Source: Candidatus Eiseniibacteriota bacterium
Lineage (GTDB): Bacteria; Arandabacterota; Arandabacteria; Arandabacterales; Arandabacteraceae
Assembly: GCA_030592245.1 (NCBI GenBank)
Contig: JAUVJV010000036.1
Span: 1-10,555, forward strand
Length of the DNA stretch: 10,555 nucleotides
Reading direction: 5' to 3'
The notes beneath the pieces were generated by a model. That model was not told the origin of the DNA and made no database searches. It saw only the letters and a list, made by a program, of their open reading frames with translations. Shown here piece by piece: positions 4,817-10,555 of the stretch (positions within the stretch are counted from its first letter, which is position 1; each line of letters starts with the position of its first letter). The position numbers and the translations under genes were made by a program.

Positions 4817-7033
4817 ATGAAGGCCATATACCTGGATTACAATGCCACAACACCGATCGACCCGCGTGTCGTGGAGGCGATGCTCCCCTATCTCACGGAT
4901 CACTTCGGGAATCCGTCAAGCGGGCACGCTTACGGGGTGGCCGCCAAAAAGGCCGTGGAAGAGGCGCGCAGGCAAGTTGCCGGCCTGCTGGGGTGCGAGG
5001 TGTACGAGGTGGTCTTCACCGGTGGCGGGTCGGAGTCCAATAACCATGCCATAAAGGGTGTGGCCCAGGCCTACAGGCACAAAGGCAACCACATAATAAC
5101 ATCCGCCGTCGAGCATCCTGCCATAACCGAGGTCTGCCGGTATCTGGAAGAGCAGGGCAGCAGGATCACATACCTTCCCGTAGATGAGCATGGAGCGGTT
5201 GATCCCCGCCTCCTCGAGGAAGCGATCACGCCTCAAACGGTCTTGATATCGATCATGCATGCCAACAACGAAGTCGGAACCGTGGAACCTATCCCCGAGA
5301 TCGCTGCCATCGCCAGGGCCCATGATGTGATCATGCACACGGATTGTGCACAGTCGGTAGGCAAGATACCCGTCATGGTCGACGATCTGGGGGTCGACCT
5401 TCTTTCGATTGCCGGACACAAGCTGTACGCACCCAAGGGTGTCGGTGCGCTCTACATCCGGAGCGGCGTACGGGTGGCCAGGCTCATCCACGGTGCCGAT
5501 CACGAGATGAAGCGCCGGGCCGGAACCGAGAACGTGATCGAAATAGTGGGCCTTGGCAAGGCGTGTGAGATCATATCTCAGGAGCTCGATGCCCAGGCAC
5601 GGCACATGAAGGAAATGCGGGATCGTCTGGAGGAGGAGCTTAAGGCTGAACTGCCCGACTTGAGGATCAACGGACATCCCGAGAAACGCCTGCCCAATAC
5701 CTCGAGCCTGAGTTTCCGGGGACTCGAGGCAAATACCATCCTTTCCGAGTTGCCGGGTGTTGCCGCTTCGGCCGGCGCGGCATGCCACAGCGGCGACGTG
5801 GATATCTCGAGCGTACTCGAGGCCATGGACGTGCCTCTGGAATATGCGATGGGGACGGTCCGGCTTTCAGTCGGCAGGTCAACCACGAAAGCGGAGATCG
5901 ACAAGGCGGCGCAAGATCTCATCGCGGTCGTAAGGCGTCTCAGGTCCGGCGAGCCGCAGGCCGGCGATGAGTCCGGCCGCGAGAAGATAAAGCTCACCCA
6001 GTTCACCCACGGCCTTGGCTGTGCGTGCAAGCTGAGGCCCCAGGTTCTGGAGAAGGTGCTGGAGAAGTTGCCGAAGCCCCTGGATGCCAATGTACTGGTG
6101 GGTGCCGACACCGCCGATGATGCCGCGGTCTATCGTGTGGATGACAAGACCGCTATTGTTCAGACCGTGGATTTCTTCACTCCGGTCGTCGATGATCCGT
6201 TTCAGTTCGGGGCAATCGCGGCGGCAAACTCCCTGAGCGACATATACGCAATGGGTGCGCGGCCGATCTTCGCGCTGAGCGTGGTGGGCTTTCCGAGCAA
6301 CCGCCTGCCGGTGGAGGTCCTGACGGAGATCCTCAGTGGAGCTCTTTCCAAGACCGATGAGGCGGGAATCACGATAGTAGGCGGCCACACGGTGGATGAC
6401 AATGAGCCCAAGTTCGGGCTTGTGGTGAGCGGGCTTGCAGACCCGGAGCGGATCGTGACCAACCGAAGCGCGAGGCCCGGTGACGCCCTGATCTTGACCA
6501 AGCCCATTGGCACCGGCATACTCTCGACGGCTCTCAAGCGGGGCCTCCTGAATGAGGACCAGGTCACAAAACTGGTCGATGTGATGGCTGCGCTTAACCG
6601 CGATGCCGCCGAGGCCATGCAGGAAGTCGGCGTGAGTGCATGTACCGATGTCACGGGCTTCGGCCTGCTCGGGCATCTTCGTGAGATGATGAACGCCTCC
6701 GGCACCTCGGCCCTGGTGAATGCCGCCCAGGTACCCCTGCTCCCCGGGGCGCTGGAACTGGCCACCTCGGGTGTGACTCCCGGGGGTACCTTGAACAACA
6801 GGGAATACACCGCCCCCGTCGTTGAGTATGAAGGGGGCGTGCCAGAGGTCTTGCGGGTGCTCCTCAATGACGCGCAGACCTCCGGCGGCCTGCTCATATC
6901 TGTTCCGAGGGAAAGGACCGAAGAACTGCTGGCTCTGCTCAAGGAAAAGGGAGTCGAGGGCGCCGCGGTGGTGGGTGAGGTGGAGGGCGCCGTGGAGTCA
7001 GGCAAGCCCTCTGGGATAAGGGTCCGCCCCTAG
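4817..7033 (+). CDS. selD: Fusion protein: NifS/IscS-type cysteine desulfurase (selenocysteine lyase-like) joined to selenophosphate synthetase
   Basis: 738 aa. ATG 4817 is chosen because GGAGG (4807-4811) lies 5 nt upstream and the next residues (KAIYLDYNATTP) are the normal start of a NifS-type enzyme; the frame is open back to 4589, but that part has no family similarity. Residues 1-375 are a complete PLP enzyme: GGSES (70-74), VEHPA with His100, NNEVGT (150-155), HTDCAQ (174-179), PLP lysine in GHK (Lys202), and active-site Cys323 in SAGAACHSG. A short linker (about 376-389) leads to complete SelD: IKLTQFTHGLGCACK (391-405), where Cys402 and Lys405 match the catalytic Cys17 and Lys20 of E. 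coli SelD, then GGHTVDD (522-528) and TDVTGFGLLGH (610-620). SelD makes selenophosphate from selenide, ATP and water; the fused desulfurase could supply selenium directly. The SelD active site uses Cys, not selenocysteine. Confidence 0.92.
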   Translation: MKAIYLDYNATTPIDPRVVEAMLPYLTDHFGNPSSGHAYGVAAKKAVEEARRQVAGLLGCEVYEVVFTGGGSESNNHAIKGVAQAYRHKGNHIITSAVEHPAITEVCRYLEEQGSRITYLPVDEHGAVDPRLLEEAITPQTVLISIMHANNEVGTVEPIPEIAAIARAHDVIMHTDCAQSVGKIPVMVDDLGVDLLSIAGHKLYAPKGVGALYIRSGVRVARLIHGADHEMKRRAGTENVIEIVGLGKACEIISQELDAQARHMKEMRDRLEEELKAELPDLRINGHPEKRLPNTSSLSFRGLEANTILSELPGVAASAGAACHSGDVDISSVLEAMDVPLEYAMGTVRLSVGRSTTKAEIDKAAQDLIAVVRRLRSGEPQAGDESGREKIKLTQFTHGLGCACKLRPQVLEKVLEKLPKPLDANVLVGADTADDAAVYRVDDKTAIVQTVDFFTPVVDDPFQFGAIAAANSLSDIYAMGARPIFALSVVGFPSNRLPVEVLTEILSGALSKTDEAGITIVGGHTVDDNEPKFGLVVSGLADPERIVTNRSARPGDALILTKPIGTGILSTALKRGLLNEDQVTKLVDVMAALNRDAAEAMQEVGVSACTDVTGFGLLGHLREMMNASGTSALVNAAQVPLLPGALELATSGVTPGGTLNNREYTAPVVEYEGGVPEVLRVLLNDAQTSGGLLISVPRERTEELLALLKEKGVEGAAVVGEVEGAVESGKPSGIRVRP

Positions 7034-7085
7034 CTCTGCGAGCTTCCGCGATTCTTTCACCCGAGATCCGCATCATAAACTAAGG

Positions 7086-7145
7086 TTGCTTTGGCAGTGG
7101 GAAGTGGACATAATCTTTTGCTGGCGATTTCAGAATCGATTGAAA
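7086..7145 (+). promoter_or_regulatory. Candidate promoter and operator region of the rubrerythrin gene
   Basis: TTGCTT (7086-7091) and CATAAT (7109-7114; 5 of 6 to TATAAT) are 17 nt apart. Downstream, the 8-bp palindrome AATCGATT (7134-7141) lies within a wider imperfect inverted repeat (TTTC 7128-7131, GAAA 7142-7145) that reaches the ribosome binding site. The palindrome is well placed to be an operator or a translational control element. The -35 match is poor. In the 127-nt gap after the SelD stop I see only a weak 5-bp hairpin (AGCTC-TGC-GAGCT, 7032-7044), so some read-through from selD is possible. Confidence 0.35.
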
Positions 7146-7160
7146 GGAGGATGTTAACAA

Positions 7161-7661
7161 ATGGCAAGTGCAGAAGAGAATCTGAGGGCGGCTTTTTCAG
7201 GAGAGTCACAGGCAAACCGCAAGTACCTCGCATATGCAGAGAAGGCTGACGCCGATGGGTATCCCCAGGCCGCGCGGCTTTTCCGTGCAGCCGCGGCTGC
7301 CGAGACGGTTCATGCCCACAGTCACTTGAGGGCGCTCGAGGCGATCGGTGGTACGCCGGATAATATCAAGGATGCGATCAAGGGTGAAACCCACGAGTAC
7401 ACGTCGATGTACCCGGAGATGCTCCAGGGGGCTCAGGCCGAAGGTCACACGGCTGCCGAGCGTAGTTTCAATTTCGCGCTCGAAGTGGAGAAGACCCACG
7501 GGAAGCTGTATCGGGAAATGCTTGAAGGTCTTGAGACGGCCGGCAAGGAAGACTATGCCTACTTCGTTTGCCCGGTGTGCGGCCATACCGTAGGGAAGCA
7601 GGCGCCCGATACCTGCCCGGTGTGCGGCACCAAGGGTGAGATGTTCAAGCGAATCGACTGA
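7161..7661 (+). CDS. Rubrerythrin
   Basis: 166 aa. ATG 7161 is preceded by AAAGGAGG (7143-7150) with a 10-nt spacer. Rubrerythrins are cytoplasmic peroxidases that protect anaerobes by reducing hydrogen peroxide with electrons passed through a rubredoxin-like site. Residues about 1-128 are the ferritin-like four-helix domain carrying the diiron ligands: Glu15 (SGESQAN), Glu48 and His51 (AAETVHAHSH), Glu76/Glu79 region (GETHEY), and Glu110 with His113 (EVEKTHG). The C-terminal rubredoxin-like domain has two CPVCG knuckles (Cys137, Cys140, Cys152, Cys155) that bind one iron. Length is slightly shorter than classical 190-residue forms, but no domain is missing. It probably has its own promoter and a hairpin follows it, so it is likely a single-gene unit between the selenium gene and the methyltransferase. 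The exact symbol (rbr or rbr variant) is not decided. Confidence 0.95.
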   Translation: MASAEENLRAAFSGESQANRKYLAYAEKADADGYPQAARLFRAAAAAETVHAHSHLRALEAIGGTPDNIKDAIKGETHEYTSMYPEMLQGAQAEGHTAAERSFNFALEVEKTHGKLYREMLEGLETAGKEDYAYFVCPVCGHTVGKQAPDTCPVCGTKGEMFKRID

Positions 7662-7679
7662 AGAGACTGCTGATAAACC

Positions 7680-7718
7680 GAGCGCATGTGGTTTCCCTTC
7701 GGGAAGCTGCATGCGCTC
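7680..7718 (+). terminator. Strong hairpin after the rubrerythrin gene, likely terminator
   Basis: Arms 7680-7697 and 7701-7718 pair over all 18 positions as RNA (15 Watson-Crick and three G-U pairs: 7689/7709, 7690/7708, 7692/7706) with a TTC apex, or a UUCG tetraloop in a shifted register. It begins 18 nt after the rubrerythrin stop. The following bases (ATTCCTGAGG) are not a good T run, so it may end transcription weakly or stabilise the mRNA 3' end. Confidence 0.6.
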
Positions 7719-7810
7719 ATTCCTGAGGTCCTGTTCGATCCTGAGGCTGCGCCCGGAGAGCGCGGAGCCGAGGGCTGCAGTACAGATTCACTGCGGGGCC
7801 GGTGGATTGG

Positions 7811-7833
7811 GGTAACCCTCCAAGGAGGTAACC
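7811..7833 (+). promoter_or_regulatory. Inverted repeat covering the ribosome binding site of the methyltransferase gene
   Basis: Two copies of GGTAACC (7811-7817 and 7827-7833) can pair with each other apart from a central A-A mismatch, and CCTCC (7817-7821) is complementary to the ribosome binding site GGAGG (7824-7828). Any of these pairings would hide the AAGGAGGT that serves GTG 7838. It could reduce translation until opened, but the structures are short and alternative to each other. Confidence 0.3.
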
Positions 7834-7837
7834 ATCT

Positions 7838-8428
7838 GTGTTTCATGATATCCCGGTAAGGATCAGGAAGAGAATGCAGTACCTCGAGCGGCTCGATGCG
7901 GAGCACAGGAGGACCCGGATCAGGCAATTCGACCGGCTCCGGCAGGTCCCGCCGGCGACGGGCAAGTTCCTGGCGATGATGGCGGCCTCAGCTCCGGAGG
8001 GGGCGGTACTCGAGATCGGGACAAGCGGTGGCTATTCAGGAATGTGGCTCTCACTTGCCTGCCGGGCGACCGGAAGAGAGCTCAGCACCTTCGAGATCGA
8101 CGACCTTAAGTTCACTCTGGCTGCCGAAACCTTCAGGTCCGCCGGCATCAACGATATCGTCGGGCAGGTCAAGGGGGATGCCCGCAAGCATCTCGGCAGG
8201 TACAGAGAAGTCGGATTCTGCTTCCTCGACGCAGAGAAGAGCCACTACCAGGAGTGTTTCGAGGTGGTGGTTCCAAATCTGGTAAAGGGGGGCCTGCTGG
8301 TTGCGGACAATATCACCAGCCATCAGACAGCGCTAGGCAAAATGGTGAGAAAGACCATGAGGGACCGGAGAGTTGATACCATGATAATCCCTATCGGCTC
8401 CGGCCTGCTGCTTTGCAGGAAGATCTAA
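7838..8428 (+). CDS. SAM-dependent, metal-dependent O-methyltransferase (family 3, COMT/YrrM-like)
   Basis: 196 aa starting at GTG 7838, 9 nt after AAGGAGG (7822-7828). The protein has the class I methyltransferase fold: SAM-binding motif I VLEIGTSGGYSGMWL (57-71), acidic end of strand 2 in FEIDD (85-89), a GDA loop (113-115), LDAEKSHY (130-137) and VADNIT (155-160). Asp131, Asp157 and Asn158 fit the three divalent-metal ligands of family 3, with the 26-residue spacing seen in caffeoyl-CoA O-methyltransferases. Relatives methylate catechol-like hydroxyls, or tRNA hydroxyuridine in the case of YrrM/TrmR. The substrate cannot be told from sequence. It lies upstream of the glycan genes on the same strand, but a 116-nt GC-rich gap separates them, so a role in glycan methylation is only a guess. 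No signal peptide is seen; it is cytoplasmic. Confidence 0.8.
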   Translation: MFHDIPVRIRKRMQYLERLDAEHRRTRIRQFDRLRQVPPATGKFLAMMAASAPEGAVLEIGTSGGYSGMWLSLACRATGRELSTFEIDDLKFTLAAETFRSAGINDIVGQVKGDARKHLGRYREVGFCFLDAEKSHYQECFEVVVPNLVKGGLLVADNITSHQTALGKMVRKTMRDRRVDTMIIPIGSGLLLCRKI

Positions 8429-8441
8429 ACACGCGGGCCTA

Positions 8442-8495
8442 CCCGGCCGGCTCGCGGAGATGCCTGCCGGGACCGGTGCGCTCTGCGGCCAGGCA
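8442..8495 (+). other. GC-rich alternative inverted repeats in the gap before the glycosyltransferase; possible terminator
   Basis: CCCGGC (8442-8447) pairs with GCCGGG (8466-8471), or TGCCTG (8461-8466) pairs with CAGGCA (8490-8495); the two are mutually exclusive because they share 8466. No T run follows closely. This may weakly end transcription of the methyltransferase gene. The rest of the 116-nt gap (8429-8544) shows only an AT-richer stretch just before the next start. Confidence 0.25.
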
Positions 8496-8544
8496 CTTCC
8501 CGAAATGATGTGATTTCCGCACGCTTTTGTGTTAATTCATAGAC

Positions 8545-9693
8545 ATGAGAGTGCTCCAATTCGGCAAGTTCTACCCGCCTTACATCGGTGGCATCGAGAA
8601 GGTCATGTATGATGTTACCGTGGGCCTGAACAGCCGCGGCATCCACTGTGATGTGCTGTGCTCAAACACAGCGAGGCAGTATGTCGAGGAGGACGCAGGG
8701 GATTACCGGATCATCCGGACCGCATCCCATGGGGTATTCCTGTCGGTATCGATCACGCCTCAGATACTCCGGAAGTTCAGGGAAATCCATGAGCACTACG
8801 ACATCATCCACATGCACTTGCCCAACCCGGTAGCCAGCATGGCCCTCCTGCTGGCCAGACCCCGATCGAAGGTGGTCCTCCACTGGCATAACGACATCAT
8901 CAGGCAGAAGTTCATGCTTAAGTTCTATCGTCCCCTCCAGGCCTGGATGCTCAGGCGGGCGGATGCGATCATAGTGACCTCGCCGAACTACATTGAGGGG
9001 TCTCCCTACCTGGCGGACCACAGGGACAAATGCTATGTGGTGCCCATCGGAGTCGACAAGGCCCGGCTGAGAGCCAGTCCCGGGATAGTCGCCGGTATAA
9101 GGGAACGGTTCGCAGGCAAGCATATTGTCTTCAGCATCGGCAGGCTGACTCCCTACAAGGGGTACCGGTATTTGATTGACGCAGCCAAATATCTTGATGA
9201 TGATTTCGTGATCCTGATTGCCGGCTCCGGGCCCCTCCGGACCGAGCTGTCACGGCAGATCGCAGCGCAGGGTCTCGGTGGAAAGGTGCACCTGCTTGGC
9301 CCGGTCGACTATGACGACGTAGGCTCATACTACGAGGCCAGTGATGTCTACTGTCTGAGCTCGATTTCCCGGAACGAAGGCTTCGGGATCGTGCAGCTGG
9401 AGGCAATGCTGTTTAGGAAGCCGGTCGTGTCGACCGCCATAGAAGGATCCGGTGTAACCTGGGCGAACCTCGACGGAGAGACAGGACTGGTCGTGCCGCC
9501 CGAGGATGCGCGTGCTCTCGCCGGCGCGATCGTCAGGATTTGCTCCGATCGCGGCCTGGCCGGGAGGCTGGGAGACAACGGCTTCAGGAGGGCGACGGAA
9601 TATTTCACCATGGACAGGATGCTGACCTCTACGATTGAGGTTTACAGAGCGGTTCAGGGCCAGAAAGCCGGCGGGGGTGCTGAGAGGCCATGA
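8545..9693 (+). CDS. Glycosyltransferase family 4 (GT-B fold), polysaccharide biosynthesis
   Basis: 382 aa. ATG 8545 must be the start: an in-frame TAA lies at 8533-8535, and the first residues already form the N-terminal Rossmann strand (MRVLQFGKFYPPYIGGIEKV) with the glycine pair used by GT4 enzymes. There is no recognisable ribosome binding site upstream, unlike the other genes here. The C-terminal nucleotide-sugar domain shows IGRLTPYKG (198-206, with Arg200 and Lys205), IAGSGPL (225-231), and the EX7E motif Glu278 to Glu286 (NEGFGIVQLEAM). Such retaining enzymes move a sugar from a nucleotide donor, often GDP-mannose or a UDP-sugar, onto a lipid-linked acceptor at the inner face of the membrane. 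Donor and acceptor are not predictable here. The stop overlaps the next gene's start by 4 nt (ATGA), so the two are probably translated together. Confidence 0.85.
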   Translation: MRVLQFGKFYPPYIGGIEKVMYDVTVGLNSRGIHCDVLCSNTARQYVEEDAGDYRIIRTASHGVFLSVSITPQILRKFREIHEHYDIIHMHLPNPVASMALLLARPRSKVVLHWHNDIIRQKFMLKFYRPLQAWMLRRADAIIVTSPNYIEGSPYLADHRDKCYVVPIGVDKARLRASPGIVAGIRERFAGKHIVFSIGRLTPYKGYRYLIDAAKYLDDDFVILIAGSGPLRTELSRQIAAQGLGGKVHLLGPVDYDDVGSYYEASDVYCLSSISRNEGFGIVQLEAMLFRKPVVSTAIEGSGVTWANLDGETGLVVPPEDARALAGAIVRICSDRGLAGRLGDNGFRRATEYFTMDRMLTSTIEVYRAVQGQKAGGGAERP

Positions 9694-10454
9694 GGATAAT
9701 CCTGGTCACGCAGGACAGCCCGTTCTACCTTGCTGAGAACATCGACTACTTCATCCGGAATCTGCCCGGCCACTCAGGTATAGTGGGCTGCGTGCTGCTC
9801 ACGGCATCTCCGTTCGGCAGGAAAGAAACCACCTTCGAGAAAGTGAAGAGAACCTACTGTGTCTTCGGCCTCCGTTTTTTTCTGCGCTCCGCTGCCGGGT
9901 TTCTTGCCGGGAAGATCCTGCCTTCCCGCAGCGTTGTGCATGCTCTTAGAAAGCACCGGGTCCCGATCATTGAACTTAAGAAGAGTATCAACTCCCGCGC
10001 CAGTCTTGAGATTATCCGGCGTTACTCACCTGACCTCATCATCTCCATCCAGGCAAACACCCTCTTCAAGAAGTCCCTCATGGATCTTCCGGCCAGGGGC
10101 TGTTTGAATGTCCACACCGCGCTCCTGCCCAAGTACCGGGGCCTAATGCCCACATTCTGGGTCCTGAAGAACGATGAACAGGTGACCGGCGTTTCGGTCT
10201 TCTTCATCGATGAGGGCATCGACAGCGGGCCCATTCTGGTCCAGAAGAGGATCGGCGTAGAGAATCGCAGTCTTGATCAGCTGATACGAGAGACCAAGAA
10301 GCTGGGAATGGATGCCTTGCTCGAGGCGGTCAACTTGACCGAGCGAGGCGGGTACGACCTCATCGAGAACGACGATAGTCAGCAGACCTACTTCTCATTT
10401 CCCACCCGTCAAGATGTGCAGGAGTTTCTTGCGAAAGGTAAGAAGTTTTTCTGA
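9690..10454 (+). CDS. Formyltransferase-family protein, probably sugar N-formyltransferase in glycan synthesis
   Basis: 254 aa. ATG 9690 overlaps the glycosyltransferase stop in ATGA; a weak GAGAGG (9682-9687) is only 2 nt upstream, fitting coupled translation. The core (about 112-185) is a formyltransferase domain like those of methionyl-tRNA formyltransferase and ArnA: SPDLIISIQANTLFKKSL (113-130), then LNVHTALLPKYRG (139-151) with Asn140 and His142, and FIDEGIDSGPIL (172-183) with Asp178. These complete the Asn-His-Asp catalytic triad of the family, which uses 10-formyltetrahydrofolate. Residues 1-110 are divergent, and the C-terminal domain of methionyl-tRNA formyltransferase is absent. 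Between a GT4 enzyme and a polysaccharide deacetylase, the likely job is N-formylation of an amino sugar, as in some O-antigens. No aminotransferase that would make such a sugar is in the window. Confidence 0.75.
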   Translation: MRIILVTQDSPFYLAENIDYFIRNLPGHSGIVGCVLLTASPFGRKETTFEKVKRTYCVFGLRFFLRSAAGFLAGKILPSRSVVHALRKHRVPIIELKKSINSRASLEIIRRYSPDLIISIQANTLFKKSLMDLPARGCLNVHTALLPKYRGLMPTFWVLKNDEQVTGVSVFFIDEGIDSGPILVQKRIGVENRSLDQLIRETKKLGMDALLEAVNLTERGGYDLIENDDSQQTYFSFPTRQDVQEFLAKGKKFF

Positions 10455-10555
10455 TGAATGTGCTGACCTTTGACATCGAGGAATGGTTCCACATACTCGA
10501 CAATAGATCTACCCAGTCCTGCTCGGAATGGGAGGGGTTCGAGAGCCGGATCGAG
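10454..10555 (+). CDS. Polysaccharide deacetylase family protein, N-terminal fragment
   Basis: 34 residues are visible before the window ends. ATG 10454 shares its A with the previous TGA (TGATG), so translation is probably coupled. The sequence MNVLTFDIEEWFHILDN is typical of the NodB-type polysaccharide deacetylases found in exopolysaccharide clusters, where T-F-D-[IV]-E-[ED]-W-F-H replaces the classic TFDDG motif; Asp7 would be the catalytic-base or metal-site residue. These enzymes remove N-acetyl groups from polysaccharide or lipid-linked sugars. Together with the two genes before it, this marks a surface-polysaccharide operon that continues to the right. Only the first motif can be checked. 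Confidence 0.75.
   Translation, partial: MNVLTFDIEEWFHILDNRSTQSCSEWEGFESRIE

Noticed and set aside
6010..6035. Selenocysteine (in-frame TGA) in SelD
   Set aside because: The codons at the catalytic position are TGT and TGC; the frame has no internal TGA and is complete with Cys402.
4916..6676. Long minus-strand open frames under the desulfurase-SelD gene
   Set aside because: They lie antisense to a clearly recognised gene, show no family motifs and are expected in GC-rich sequence.

Overview
The window comes from a bacterium with fairly high G+C (about 60% by eye) and mostly strong Shine-Dalgarno sites (GGAGG or AAGGAGG). Rubrerythrin and a selenophosphate synthetase point to an anaerobic or oxygen-sensitive, selenium-using lifestyle. 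I see no marker that fixes the phylum. No rRNA, tRNA, CRISPR array, transposase or phage gene was found. Eight complete protein genes and two partial ones account for most of the sequence.

Layout. 1-334: 3' end of an ornithine aminotransferase gene. 422-2443: a lipoprotein joining an alpha-amylase-type GH13 glycosidase to a C-terminal CpcT/CpeT-like domain. 2492-4135: an exported C69-family dipeptidase. 4142-4187: a long palindrome between two convergent genes. 4190-4531 (minus strand): a small protein with two SH3-like repeats. 4532-4816: an intergenic region with three copies of a CGCAAGCAACA-type repeat, a short palindrome, an exact 15-bp direct repeat and a good sigma-70-type promoter. 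4817-7033: a 738-residue fusion of a NifS/IscS-type cysteine desulfurase with selenophosphate synthetase (SelD). 7161-7661: rubrerythrin, followed by a long hairpin. 7838-8428: a metal-dependent O-methyltransferase. 8545-10555: a tightly packed polysaccharide operon (GT4 glycosyltransferase, formyltransferase, start of a polysaccharide deacetylase) that runs off the right edge.

How the genes may work together. The ornithine aminotransferase, GH13 lipoprotein and C69 dipeptidase are co-directional with short gaps and could be one transcript, with breakdown of external glucans and peptides feeding amino-acid catabolism (inference). The desulfurase-SelD fusion joins two successive steps of selenium assimilation: release of selenium (or sulfur) from an amino acid and ATP-dependent formation of selenophosphate. 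Rubrerythrin next to it suits peroxide defence in an anaerobe but has its own likely promoter. The last three genes overlap by 4 nt and 1 nt, which implies translational coupling, and probably build or modify a surface glycan, perhaps one with an N-formylated sugar.

The two most unusual items are the GH13-CpcT/CpeT fusion and the desulfurase-SelD fusion. The structured intergenic region 4532-4816 comes next.
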